Numbered from the stretch's first letter, positions 49,250-60,546 are shown. The stretch: 64,000 nt of DNA from Aquila chrysaetos chrysaetos (GCF_900496995.4 NC_044006.1:41553120-41617119), one strand, 5' to 3'. The notes: generated by a model not told the origin, from the letters alone. Made by a program: numbers and translations.

Positions 49250-50480
49250 TGAACCTATAAACACATCTTTATGGTTTAAAGAGCCAGTATCATTTTCCTA
49301 GGCTGTAGTCATCCGCACCTGTATGGATTAACGATTTTAGACGTTCTCAGTATGTCCTTAACCTCTTAAGAGCTACTTTGGGGTAGGGTGGGCTGGGGGG
49401 GGCGGACTAAAGCCACGCTAATGCACAAAATGCCGTGCGTGAACCTCCCCGCTTCCTTCAGCCTTCCCCGGGGCCGATTTGTTCCTTTAAGCTTTGAGAC
49501 ACAGAAATACCATTTCAGGAGCTGCAAATATCTTTCCCCCCATCTCTCTCTCTGAAAAGTAAAAAAGCTTGGTTAAAGGCGCATTCTTTTAAATTGTAAG
49601 CGGTGTAACTTGGACTGTATGTAGCTGCAGATCGAAGAATTTAAGCCTTGCCAAATTTCTATATATTGGGATCTTTCCCCCCCTCTGTTTTCCTTTTCTC
49701 CTCCCTCCCCCCTTTTTCCTTCGAAAACCAGGATTTACAATAATGAAATGCAGGCATCCTTTAAAAGGGCTTCATGGGAACGGGTGTTAAGGGCGATTCT
49801 TTTTTTGCTTTACCTTAAAAGTCAATATCACAGCTTTAAAATTGGCCAGGAAAATGAAATCTCTTCTCTTTAAAGGTATAAAAGAGTTCGTGTTGCTCAT
49901 GGACTAAATTATGACACTTACCTCTGAATTTCTCTCGCTCTTTCTGGTTGTAGATATTTACTTAATGTAGTTTTGCTTAAATATGTGGAATTAGTGATTT
50001 TTTTTTGTCTATAAATAGCGTTACCGTTGGTAACGCATGACAAGCACACAGAAATTCCCCCTTGAGAAGAAAGTAGTCACTTTTTCCTCACTAATTTCAC
50101 TGAAAAGTATATATCCTGAACATCAGAAGGACATTCTGAGCCAGAGTCTGAGATCGCGAGGGAGAATATGTTCGTCTTCCTTTATACTGTGAAGTTACAT
50201 GCATTAAAGGGTCAAACATATAGGTGAAAAAAAAATTAAAAAGAGAAAAAAAAGAGAGAAGGGGAAAAACTATAAATACAGATATGTATAAATGTCTATT
50301 ATTATTAAAATACCGATACTGTTTTAAGCAAATGCATTCTATCGTTATTATAAATGTTAGTTCTAGCTATATCTAGTTCTTACCTTAAATCGGAATAAAT
50401 TAATATTGTAATGCTGCTGTGCGTGAAAAAAACGATGTTTATGTTCTCATAGAAGAATAAAAAACCGTGGAATGAATCCT
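49250..50480 (+). other. HOXA10: HOXA10 3' UTR (approximate end)
   Basis: An AT-rich region follows the TGA stop. AATAAA signals at 50394-50399 and 50456-50461 suggest an end near 50420-50480. No miR-196 seed match was found. Confidence 0.6.
50456..50461 (+). terminator. HOXA10: Candidate HOXA10 polyadenylation signal
   Basis: AATAAA 1.2 kb after the stop, followed by T-rich DNA. A second AATAAA lies 62 nt upstream. Confidence 0.5.
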
Positions 50481-51487
50481 TTTAATTTTACCTCTTTTTG
50501 TGACTGTTTATCCTCAGGTTCTACTTTATGTCTTCGAGAACTTTTACAACAGGAATAGTTGCCTAAACCCCCTGCAATTACTTTAGGAATCTATTTAAAT
50601 ATTACCTAGACGGTCGTAATTTGTCTGGGCCATATAGCGATGGTGCTCTAAGGTTTGTCGGCTTTTGTTCAGTTTTATGACTTGCTAGTATATCTGGATT
50701 GTTGCTGTCTTGAACGAGTGGTTTCAGTTGACTGAGGAGCTGCATAGACTGAGGAAGCAAATTACTATTTCTGGAGGGTAGGGAAACGATTTCTTTTTTT
50801 TTTTTTTTATCAAACACCTACAAGTGTGCGGAGATCTTTAACTCCAGAGGACGGTGACAAAATTGTAGCTTTATCTCAGGGCTGAGAAGAAATCGTAAAG
50901 GTGAGCGCATGGGGAGGGGGGGACCCCCAGCCTCGCCTCCCTGCCAGTGGGCCCCTCCAGACAAGGCTATTCCCTACCTGGCTGCATGCGGAAGAGCTTA
51001 TTTCACCCAAGCTGCTTCTTTGCATCCTCCCTTCTTTGCTGCATGTTTAGCTAATGGGGTCTTGCACAAAGGGAAGGGCAAAAGGAGGGCTGGGAGAGGA
51101 GCGACAGCTAATGCTTCCGTGCAGGGTATATGTGTGCCGGGAGGAGGGGGGACAGACTTTGAACCCGGGCTTCTTGGGAGCCGTTAGCTTTTCATGATGT
51201 AACCTTGTCGTGCACGGCCTTTTTCTTCCCGATTGCATCTGCATGGAGAGGGGAAAGCTGCCCGGCTCGGGGGCGGAGGGGGGGGGGGGGGAGGATTGTT
51301 ATTATATTTTTCTCTTGTTTTCATTAACCCACCCGAGGCTGGCCGGGGGGCGCGGAGGGGCGCCGGCGGGGCGGGCGGGCGGGCGGGCGAGAGGGATGTT
51401 TTAGTCACGTTTCTGGTTTTATTTTCGTAGCGGGATCCTTGCGTTAAGGACCACGGCAATGGGGAAAGTAATAATTAGCGCCTGAGA
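50481..51487. other. Intergenic DNA between HOXA10 and mir-196
   Basis: No coding gene is recognised. The stretch is AT-rich at first and GC-rich from about 51240 to 51400, with a 14-G run at 51278-51291 and a GGGC repeat. The GC-rich part directly precedes the microRNA and may belong to its promoter. Confidence 0.5.
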
Positions 51488-51572
51488 ACTGCTCTGTGGT
51501 TTAGGTAGTTTCATGTTGTTGGGGCTCCACCTTTCTCTCTACAGCACGAAACTGCCTTAATTACTTCAGTTG
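51488..51572 (+). ncRNA. MIR196: microRNA precursor mir-196 (HOXA copy)
   Basis: The hairpin's 5p arm at 51502-51523 starts TAGGTAGTTTC and is the 22-nt miR-196 mature sequence. The 3p arm at 51538-51559 starts TCTACAGCACG and matches the miR-196 star strand. GGUAGUUUC in the 5p arm pairs without a break with GAAACUGCC in the 3p arm. The loop and flanks resemble mammalian mir-196b, and the location between HOXA10 and HOXA9 is the conserved mir-196b site. The mature strand has A at position 12, as in miR-196a, where mammalian miR-196b has C. miR-196 represses HOX mRNAs by base pairing in the cytoplasm. It lies on the same strand as the HOX genes. Confidence 0.96.
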
Positions 51573-54500
51573 ATATCATCACCAGGTATGCTTGGTGCGA
51601 GGGTCCTTTCTGCCCGAAGAAATCTTAGCGCTGAAGTGATCTGTGGGCGTCAAGTCCCAATGCCATTGTTCCCCATCTGCAACGGAGCCTCCTTTGATTC
51701 CTCAGATAAACACGGCAGCCGAGGGGGGAAGCTTGACAAGTTCTTCAAGGTTAGCTAGCTCCTAAGCGAGTCCCTGCCTGCTTGCGGGATTTTAATATAT
51801 CTCGTAGGCTGCATTCAAGGTCAGGTGCGTTTTTGCATTCTGCTCGGCCGGGGTCGAGCTCGGGGGGCGGTGGAGGGGGGGGGGTGGGTGGGTGTGCGCG
51901 AGGGGGGCTGTTTTTATTTTTCTGTCTGGATTTGTTAAAAAACAGAGACGCAAAAGCCTGCCCGGGGGAGGGGGTGGGGAGAGATCAAGTCTGCCGGCCC
52001 CGCTCCGCGCACCATCACAAACAAGGCCCCGCAGGGCAGCGCCCGCGGCCAGGCGGACCCCACTCGCGGGGGGCTCTCGCCCCCCAGTGGAGCCCCCCCC
52101 CCGACCTCCCGGCTGGTGCCCGCCGGGGCCTGTCGCAGGGCTCGGCCGGCCCCGCGCCGCCGCCCGTCGGGCCCGCTCCCCCGGGGCTGCCCGGGGGCGC
52201 CGGCTGCCCCGCGGCCCGCAAGGCCTCGGTTACGATCACGATTGCGGCGCGGGCGCGGCCGCTCTCCGCGGCGGCGGAACGGGCAACAGCGACCTCTCCG
52301 GGCCCGCCGCCGCCGCCGCCGCCTTTTGTGTCCGCAGCGCGACCGCGGGCAGGGGCGGCCTCCCGCCGGGCCCTCCGCCGGGCAGCCAGCGCCGGCACGG
52401 CGGCGGAGCGGGGCTTCCTCGGCAGCGGAAAGGCAGGCAGGGGAAAGGGCAGCAAACGCACTCGTCGGGGCTTTAGTTCTATTTATTTTTTTAGTGACCG
52501 TGGTCATTTTTGCCTAAAAATTAAGGATAATAATTTTTAAAAAGCCACCTACAAACTTTTTCGAAACTCCAGGCTGGGCTGCAGGAACTCAGAGGAATTC
52601 GGATAGCGGGTTTTAGCCAGACCCGTCCTAGCCGGTTCCTTAGAGAGGGAGATGTCCTCGGCTGGGGCAGGAGCCGAGCTCTACGTTGCAGTCAAATTTA
52701 AGTGCTTGTGTCTGCCTCTACACACACTGTGCGCCTGACGGGCTATCTGCTGCGTCCATGTACATACGGGGAGTGTATTTACAGCTTATATGTCTGTGCG
52801 TGCCTGTACGGCGTTTGTACATAGGTTTGCCTCTGCCCTTTATTTCCCACTTGAATCGCACCATCCTGATTTTGGACCGCTTCCCCCAAATTCTGAATCA
52901 TTTTTTCTCTCCGCTCTGCCAAAACACCTCCGTGCATTCGTAGCACTGGCGATTCCGTGAGAGAGGTTTGCAGGGGCAGGAAGCCCTGGGGAAAGGCGAT
53001 CCTGAACTTCCCGTTCAGGAAAGATCGCCAACTCCCGCGGATTCCTGCCCCGCGCCCGCGTACACTCCGCGCCTCCGCGGTGCGTGGCTGATGCAGCAGG
53101 GCTTGCGGATGCCCCTCGCTTAAAAACCGACGGGGTCATTCCCCTTGCAGCCTGGGGTAAGAGCTAGCGGAATGGGAGCCCTGCTAATCTGGTTCTATCG
53201 GGATGGAGGGCAGGGAGCATTCTTATTCAGGCACGATCGCTCCAGCGGTGCTTCGTTCCTGGGAATTCCGATTTCATATCGCAGTTTGGTGTGAACGTCT
53301 GTGTCTGCCCTGCTTGGGGTCTTCTGCCTCCGAGAGTGTAAGCCACCAAAACCTTAAGTAATTCCCAACGCCAACCGTACGAAGCCCACGCTGCCCCCAG
53401 TAGCCTTCGTGGCTCGGCTGCAAAATGTACTTTGGGGAAAAATGCGTCTAAAAGGCCGAAAAAGAGAGGCGAATGCTCCAGCGTTATGATCAGCAACGTG
53501 ACCGCGTGAAAAATGTCTGTAATTATTTGCTATATTTTATCTCTTGCTTTCTGTACACCCTCTCCTGCCGCTTGGATGCCAGCAGTGAGCAAATGCAGAA
53601 TTTTACAGGGAAATAAAAATGCAGGCACGTTCTTTTAAACGTTATTGTTATTGTTATTCATTTGCTATTATTTTTGGTGAGGAACCAAAAAAATGAAACC
53701 CGCTGCAAGTTGAGAACCCAAATTCGAATATAAACATCCAGGACTCCTGCAGCTAAGATTATTTTTTCTGAATGGAAAAAGGAAGTTCTACAATCACATT
53801 TCACCACAGCTGACTCTTAATAATAAATACAAATGACGTCGAGTTCCGTCTTTCCAGGAAAGAAATACAATTATTTTTTTCTATTTCGGCGTGTCTATAC
53901 AATGGCCACAAAAAATAGCAGAGGAGAGCTTTATTTGCATTTTTTAAATTGTTAGAAAATAACGGGCTCCTTGTTTGTGGAGATCCTGCGACTGTTCCGT
54001 AATTTTCGAACTCTAATGGGGGATAATAGTTTCATTATGGGCCTTTGTAATCCTGAATAGGGGGAGAGCGCGTTGTTAAAATAGGATCTCTGTAAGATTT
54101 CGGATTAAACTGTTGGGAAGACATGAAAAGAAAAAGAAAGAGAGAAGGATAGAGGGGCAGAGAGAGGGGGAGAGAGAGCCCACATAGCGATGTAGAACTA
54201 ATTAGAACCACACTTTCGCATGCACAATATTTACACGTGATTTTAATTATTCCTCAGGCCGTCCCTTCCATTTTCTGGGCTCTCTTTTCAATAAAAGATA
54301 TTTCGGGTAAATCGAGCCTCTCGCGGAGATTTTTTGTGCCCCCTGCATCCCATTGACGGCGCTCCTTCGCCAACCAAGGGGATGAGCAGCGTGAGCGTCC
54401 GCCGGCGAAAAATCGGGGGGTCACAGGCATATTTGCAAAGCGCTCAGCCACGACTTTAATTCCTAACACTGGACTTGGATCTGGCCGCCTCTTACTTTCC

Positions 54501-55739
54501 CCCCGCGCACCCTCCCCTCCTTCTGCGGAGGACTGTAACCCTCCGCTCGGTTTCCGACGCCGCTAGCGTGTGTCCTCCAGTCAAAGGAGGTGCCAGCAAA
54601 TAAATAACTATATTTGCACATAAATTCGATTCACCGGAATGCGGGACGGCCGACTGCGAGCGCCCCTTTGATAGCCGCCCTGAGAAGCAGGGTGCCTTTC
54701 GGCAGCGGGGCGACGGGGCTTTTTCTCCCCTTTCCCCCCGCTGACTTCCCTGCATAGTTAAAGAATTAATCGTCGTGACAAATACCGCCGCCCGGCTCTG
54801 CCCGCGCTCCTTCCCTCCCGGCCCGGACGGCGGCCCCCCTCCGCTCCCCTCCGGCCGCCGCCGCCGCCCAGCCCCGGCTCCTCTCCCCGGCCCGGCGAGG
54901 GGGTCCCCGGCCGCCGCGGCCCCGTCCAAGGGCAGGGGCGGGCGGGCGCGGCGGGGAGGACGAGGAGGGTGTTTCGGTCACTGCCGCGCTCTGCCCGGCG
55001 GGGTGGGGTGGTGAAGTGCACTTTGGTGAGGGCCAGCCTAAAGACCGAGAGCCGGCGCCTGCCCCGGTCCTCCTCCGGCCGGGCGGGGAGGGCCGGCTCG
55101 GCGGCGAGGGCTCGAAAAGGGGATGCGTTGAATTTGACTTTCCGCTGCCAGCTCGGAGCCGAACGGAACGGTATTATTTACAGTGAGCTCCCAAACTAAA
55201 CACAATAGTATAATTTAACCTTTCCAAGCACTCGTAAATTTTTACTGCTGTGAAACACAGCGATGCAAATGAGCGCGCTCATAGTTACTGACTTAATAAC
55301 AACCCCGTGGCTCCCGAAACAATAACTCCTTATGAAATATAATAAATATATATTTAAATACAGTATACCGCAACTGCTATTTTGCCTTTTTTTTATTGCT
55401 TCAATTATTGTCTAATTTTATGTGAAGGTCTCCGATCACAAGGGTGGCGGGTTGTGTTTTTTTTTTTTTTTTTGCGGGGAACACGACCCACTGATGGGAT
55501 GATTAATTATGATATAAAATAGTCCGCTTAAACGAGGGGAAAAAAAAAAAGAGGAGCGAGAGAGAGAGAAAAAGAGGGAAGGGGGGGCCGTAATACGGAA
55601 TCTGATCTTTTAATCTCAGTTGGCCGCAATTAAAACAAACCCCGCCGTATAACTCAAATATCCCTTTGCATAAAAACATATGGCCTCGCTATAAAAATTA
55701 TGGCTGGAAAACACTGACCCATTAATAGCCCGCGGACTG
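51573..55739. other. Intergenic DNA between mir-196 and HOXA9
   Basis: No coding gene is recognised. CpG-dense blocks lie at about 51840-52460 and 54640-55130; AT-rich segments with TTTAAT and TTTATT motifs lie between and after them. A long imperfect hairpin is present at 52973-53051. The segment 54110-54320 mixes GA-rich tracts with TAATTA and TTTAATTATT motifs typical of HOX regulatory DNA. Open frames in the CpG blocks are compositional. Confidence 0.55.
52973..53051. other. Long imperfect stem-loop, precursor-RNA-like
   Basis: GGGGCAGGAA at 52973-52982 is the exact reverse complement of 53042-53051. Inside it, GGGA pairs with TCCC, and GGCGATCCTGAAC (52995-53007) pairs with GTTCAG and GATCGCC across a four-base bulge, leaving a 5-nt TTCCC loop. 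The whole spans 79 nt, the size range of a microRNA precursor, but it matches none that I recognise. No function is assigned. Confidence 0.55.
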
Positions 55740-55901
55740 ATTTATACTTTATTGTTCTGCTCCCCCGCCACGTGACCGGGGCAGCCAATGGGCGCCCGGG
55801 CTGCCCTCAACTTATTACTGACTCTACTTCTCCGCCAGCACCAAGTTGTTACGTGAAACCCGCAGCCCCGAACCGCGGCGGGTCCGCCGCCCGCGCCCGC
55901 C
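55740..55901 (+). promoter_or_regulatory. HOXA9: HOXA9 proximal promoter
   Basis: TTTATA at 55741-55746 is followed by a TTTATTG HOX/CDX-like site, the E-box GCCACGTGACCG (CACGTG at 55769-55774), and a CCAAT box at 55785-55789 in the context AGCCAATGGGCG, typical of NF-Y. The start codon context CGCCATGTCG is strong. Confidence 0.65.
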
Positions 55902-57831
55902 ATGTCGGCTCCCGGGACCCTCAGCAATTACTACGTGGACTCCTTTCTGGTGCCGGAGGGGGACGAGCTGGCGGCGCCCCGCTACGCCCCCGCCCCGCTG
56001 GGGCCGCCGCCGCCGCCGCCGCGGCCGGCGGCGCTGGCCGAGCACCCCGAGCTGGCCCCCTGCAGCTTCCAGCCCAAGGCGCCCGTCTTCGGCCCCCCCT
56101 GGAGCCCCGCGCACCCCGCCGGCGCCAGCGGCGTCCCCGCCGTCTACCACCCCTACGCGCACCACCAGGCGCCCGTGGCACCGCCCGACGGCAGGTACAT
56201 GCGTTCGTGGCTTGAGCCTGTGCCGGGCTCCTTGTCTTTCCCCGGGTTACCTACCGGCAGGCATTACGGCATTAAACCTGAACCGCTGGCGGCCAGAAGG
56301 GCTGACTGTACCACGTTTGACACTCACACTTTGTCTCTCTCTGATTATGCTTGTGGTTCTCCTCCAGTTGATAGGGATAAGCAAAGCCACGAAGGCGCAT
56401 TCTCTGAAAGCAATGGAGAAAGTGAGGCAAACGGAGAGAAACCGCAGATCGATCCAAGTAAGTGGGACTGCGAGGGTAATGGACTTCAGGGCACTGCGCC
56501 GGCCGCGGGGAGGTGTCGAGGCGCTGGGGCTAATTACGCGGCCGAGCACCGGCTGCTGCCGCCGCCGCCGCTCCAGCTCGCCGGGGTCTGCGATCTGCAA
56601 AAGCCAGCGGCTGCCTTTCGCAGGCTCGAGCGGCATCTAGGACGGCTCGGGCTTTCCAGGCTGAAAAGAAAACAAAAACCCACCCTACAACCGCAACTTA
56701 AGCAAAACACCCCCCCCCCCAAAAAAAAAAAAAAAAAAAAAAGAGGCAAAAGACGCCCGCCCCCGCCACCCCAGCACACTCCGCAGGACGTGCTCGCATC
56801 CTTCTGCCCCGCCGCGCTCCCCCGCGTGGGCCAACGCCGGGGAGGGAGAGGGTGCCTAGAAAGCATTGGATGTGAATCTGATCTTTTTGAGACGGCTCGC
56901 AGGCCGGGGCGGCTGTTGCGGGGCTGAGAGCAGAAACCTCGCCGTTGACTTGGTCCCCCCCTCCTCCCCCCTTCGTCTCCTCGGTGGAAAACCCCGGGCT
57001 GGATGCTCCCAGGGCTGCAGGACTAGTGGCAGAGCTCCTCGGGACTGCTATCGCGATTAACGCCGTGCGAATAAGGGTCCTAAGCGGGCGAGGTTTTAAT
57101 TATGCCAGCTGTAGACTGATTCGCCAGCTCTCTGGGTCTTGCCAGCGATGACACGGGAGAAGGTCGAAATTAAAAAGTGAAACAATTTCGATGACATGTT
57201 GGTCTGGCTGGTCGCTCCCCGGGCTGGCAGTCTGGGGGGGGAGGTGGGATGTGGGGAGGCCAGGAAGGAGGGAGGGAGCTAGCAGAGAGAGAGAGAGAGG
57301 AGGAGGAGGAGGAGGAAGTATTTTAAAATTGCATCCTACAAACAATAAAAAAGGCGAGGGGAGGCGGGGGCGGCGGGGCTTTGCCGCGTGTGGTTGCGTG
57401 TGACCTCTCCATGTGTCTGTATTTTGGAGTCCATTGTGCCTCACAGTCCTCCGTGCCTGGGGGGAATGAGAGGCACGTCCTAAACCCTAATATCGGGACC
57501 CCTACGCGGCTGGTCCTGCGTGGATCCCCCTCCTCAGCCCCCTCCCTCCCCCCCGCCCCGAGCCTGAACTTCTCCTGTTGTTTTGGTTGTAGATAACCCA
57601 GCTGCAAACTGGCTCCACGCAAGGTCCACCAGGAAAAAGCGATGCCCTTACACCAAGCATCAGACGCTGGAACTGGAGAAGGAGTTTCTGTTCAATATGT
57701 ATCTCACTAGGGACCGTAGATATGAGGTGGCCAGACTCCTCAATTTAACTGAGAGACAAGTGAAAATCTGGTTTCAGAACAGGAGGATGAAAATGAAGAA
57801 AATCAACAAAGATCGAGCGAAGGACGAATGA
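55902..57831 (+). CDS. HOXA9: Homeobox protein HOXA9 (two exons)
   Basis: Exons are 55902-56457 and 57593-57831; the split AAT codon joins in frame to give 264 residues (human 272). Exon 1 starts [16 protein letters not shown] and carries the HOX9 activation region blocks [48 protein letters not shown] and [18 protein letters not shown]. Exon 2 reads [17 protein letters not shown]: the tryptophan at residue 192 is the PBX-contact motif. The homeodomain spans about 198-257, with helix 3 [13 protein letters not shown] and tail INKDRAKDE. It is a nuclear transcription factor that works with PBX and MEIS in axial, limb and haematopoietic development. A short polyproline tract (GPPPPPPRP) near residue 34 is the main deviation from mammals. 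The exon 1 frame stays open into the intron to 56927, so intron retention would give a product without a homeodomain. HOXA7 should follow just beyond the window. Confidence 0.97.
56458..57592 (+). other. HOXA9: HOXA9 intron
   Basis: The 1135-nt intron has the perfect donor A|GTAAGT at 56457/56458 and acceptor TTTTGGTTGTAG ending at 57592. It contains a C/A homopolymer junction near 56709-56742 and a GA/GGA-rich repeat at about 57283-57316. Confidence 0.94.
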
Positions 57832-58171
57832 TGGCGACGCGCGGGTTAAATTGAAAATGCATAAAGTAAAAAAAAAAAGAAAGAAAAAAAAGAAAAACGT
57901 TAAAAACAAACAAAAAATCCTCCCCTCGAGCCCTGCCATGCAATGCGTCTGGGTCCAGGCCTCATTTTTTTCCCATGGCAAATTCTGATTATGATTGTAC
58001 CTTGATTGTCACAGTGGCCAGTTTGCCAGGAGAGGTACAGTAAGACTTTTAATTTTCTAACAGGAAAGAAAAAGGGGGCATTAGCACGAAAAGGCTGTTT
58101 AGCTGGCTTGTATAAATCTACCTGTTTCTTCACTTAAGGAAAGAAAAAAGAAAAAAAAAAGAAAGAAAAAA

Positions 58172-58178
58172 ACTACCT
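58172..58178 (+). promoter_or_regulatory. HOXA9: miR-196 seed match in the HOXA9 3' UTR
   Basis: ACTACCT is the reverse complement of miR-196 positions 2-8 (7-mer site). It sits in A-rich, probably unstructured sequence about 340 nt after the stop. Confidence 0.55.
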
Positions 58179-58743
58179 TTTCATAATGCACAACTATTTA
58201 CGGACTGTATAGTTTAGTCTACGTAGTTAATTTTATTCGCTCTTTGCGCGGCAGAGAGATCTCTGCCTTAATACTTGAACACTGTGTTTTATTGTGGTAA
58301 TTATGTTTGTGACTCAATTTATGTGCTTGGGTGCTGTACCGGATGTAATGGTGTAAGCTAGAATTCAATTTGAACTCAGGTTGTTTATTATAAAAATTGC
58401 ATAGAGTATAGCTCTGTAGTGTATTAAGTCTTTTCTGTATAATTAGACAGTTAACCTTTGATTGTAAAATATATATTATATATATATCCCAACGCAAAAA
58501 AAAAAAAAAAAAAAAAAAGTAGAAAAAAAGTTCGTCCAGGATGTCTGGGAATTACGGTTCTCGAAATATTGAAGCAAGTCATTTTAGTATGCACAGTTGA
58601 TATATATATAGTACTGTCTTTGTCGGTTGTATATATAATCTATATATTAAAAAAAAGTAAATAAACAGACTAGCTTAAATATTGTTTTTGCACCAGTGAG
58701 CAGTTATCAGATTTCGGAGCTATACATATATGTGAAAAGGGTA

Positions 58744-58751
58744 ACTACCTA
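58744..58751 (+). promoter_or_regulatory. HOXA9: miR-196 8-mer seed match in the HOXA9 3' UTR
   Basis: ACTACCTA matches miR-196 seed positions 2-8 plus the A opposite position 1. It lies upstream of two of the three AATAAA signals, so shorter UTR forms ending at 58660 would escape it. Confidence 0.6.
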
Positions 58752-58991
58752 TGGTTTACGTTTTAATTTTAATCGAATGATTTGATGGTTATTGTAATGA
58801 AGGTTAATTTTATTGATAATAAATTATACACTATAAAAACCTACATTTGGTTATTGTAAATTTGTATCGATTTAAAAAAATAAATCTGGGAAGTTATGTT
58901 GATGCAGAACGTACACTGTCTATTTTGAAATAGTTACCTCATGGCCTACTGACCAAATCGTTGTGTTGAAATGATATTTAACTTTTTGCCA

Positions 58992-58997
58992 AATAAA
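58992..58997 (+). terminator. HOXA9: Candidate distal HOXA9 polyadenylation signal
   Basis: AATAAA followed within 30 nt by T/GT-rich DNA (TTTTATGTTTTGTGATG), a good cleavage-stimulation context. Earlier signals at 58660 and 58818 may also be used. Confidence 0.55.
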
Positions 58998-60546
58998 ATA
59001 TATTGATTCTTTTATGTTTTGTGATGTTTTAAGATTATTAAGGAGGGGTTCCTCCACGGCACACCGAATCTCACCAGCAGACGTGGCAGGGCTAGGGCAG
59101 CTGCGGAGGCGAGGCGAGTAGCAGTAGTATCTCTGAGCCAAGGCAAACCCACGGTTCTGCAAACGCAGCCCCCAGGTGATGAAAATTTGGGCTTATTTTC
59201 CTCCGAAATGGGCAGATTCAGGTCCCAAATGCCATTGCTTCGCTGAGAGGAGGGACGGCTCCCCTCTCCCGGACATAATTTGGAAAGCTGGCGCTTAGCA
59301 GTGCGAGGAGGGACCCCTTCGGATGGCAGCGGGGGCACACGCCCGAGTTCACGCGGTTTTAATAAATTCGCCTGGCGGGGCGGGGGGATTGAGGACCAAA
59401 CCAAAATGTCCGACGTTCTTTAGTGCGGACAATAATGTAAATCAGCTCAGCGACATTTAGGCTGAGATGGTTAATTAGCCTGTACCACAAAATGTCCAGC
59501 ACTAAGTGTGCTTCAACAAGCTCTATGAGAAGGCTCGCCTTACCAGCGCGTTCATTTTAAATTCCCTTCTGGAGATAATTGCGCATGCAAAATATGTTAT
59601 TTCAAACGTCACCCATGTTTTTCCTTCCCTTGCCTGCACGTTTGGGATTTTTTTTTTCCCCTTTAAATGTCCCGTGGCAAATAAAAACAACCCGTTGCAT
59701 TTTATTAGCGCCTCAGATTATAGATGTGTGTATAGATAGATATAGATACAGATAAAATTTTACTGACAATTATGGTAGAATTTATGGTGTCAATTTTACT
59801 CGCTGATTTAGCCGAAGGAAAGAGGTGGGCTGGCAGCAGGCTAGAGCGGAGAAGACAAAATAGGATTTATTTTTAAAAATCAGAAAGAAGGTTTCTTTGG
59901 AGTGGAAGATTTCCACACACACACCCCCCCCCATTGCACCCACCCCTCCCCCGCCGCCCCAAGCCAAACCAAGCTCAGCAACAAAAGAAAATAGCGAAGT
60001 CTGTGAGCTTGCTGAAATTTACCCTTGTTTTGGGCGGACATCTTACTGCTCAGAGTAGATATCCTCCATAATAGGAGCCGCCGCACACGTCTGCGCCACA
60101 CCGACCCTTGTTTGCAAGCATGTCGAATAATAATAAAAGCCTCCTTGTTTTACGGAGGTACACTTACACGTATATATGTATTTAAAGCAAAATAAGACGG
60201 AACACACTTATGGTCTTGGCAGAAGTTGTTGTTAGGAAAATTCAGAGCCATACAGTGCAATAAAAGAAAATGACTGCTGTAACCGTTTATGGGGTGTAAA
60301 ACGCTGCAGGGCTAAAGACAAAACTTAGGGAGCCGGCAAGAAGTTTACAGATGTGCAGAACTGCGGGAGAAAAAAAGAAAAAAAAAAAAAAGCTTTCGCC
60401 TTCACCTTAAAAAAAAAAAAAAAAAAAAAGAAGAAATCCGGGGTAAGATTTGATGAGTTCTAATTAGCAAAAGGGAGCTCGTTCTGGTGTGCACACACAC
60501 AAAAAGCCCCTAATTGATCCCTGAGCCAGTATTTGGGGATGCTGGG

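Larger units (their letters stand above)
57832..59015 (+). other. HOXA9: HOXA9 3' UTR (approximate end)
   Basis: A strongly AT-rich region with AATAAA at 58660-58665, 58818-58823 and 58992-58997. It contains TA repeats near 58470-58488, a poly-A run near 58496-58518 and two miR-196 seed matches at 58172-58178 and 58744-58751. The end is inferred from the last AATAAA. Confidence 0.65.

Noticed and set aside
51782-52540. 252-codon + strand frame downstream of mir-196
   Set aside because: Alanine-, proline- and arginine-rich translation of a CpG island with no recognisable domain or splice partner.
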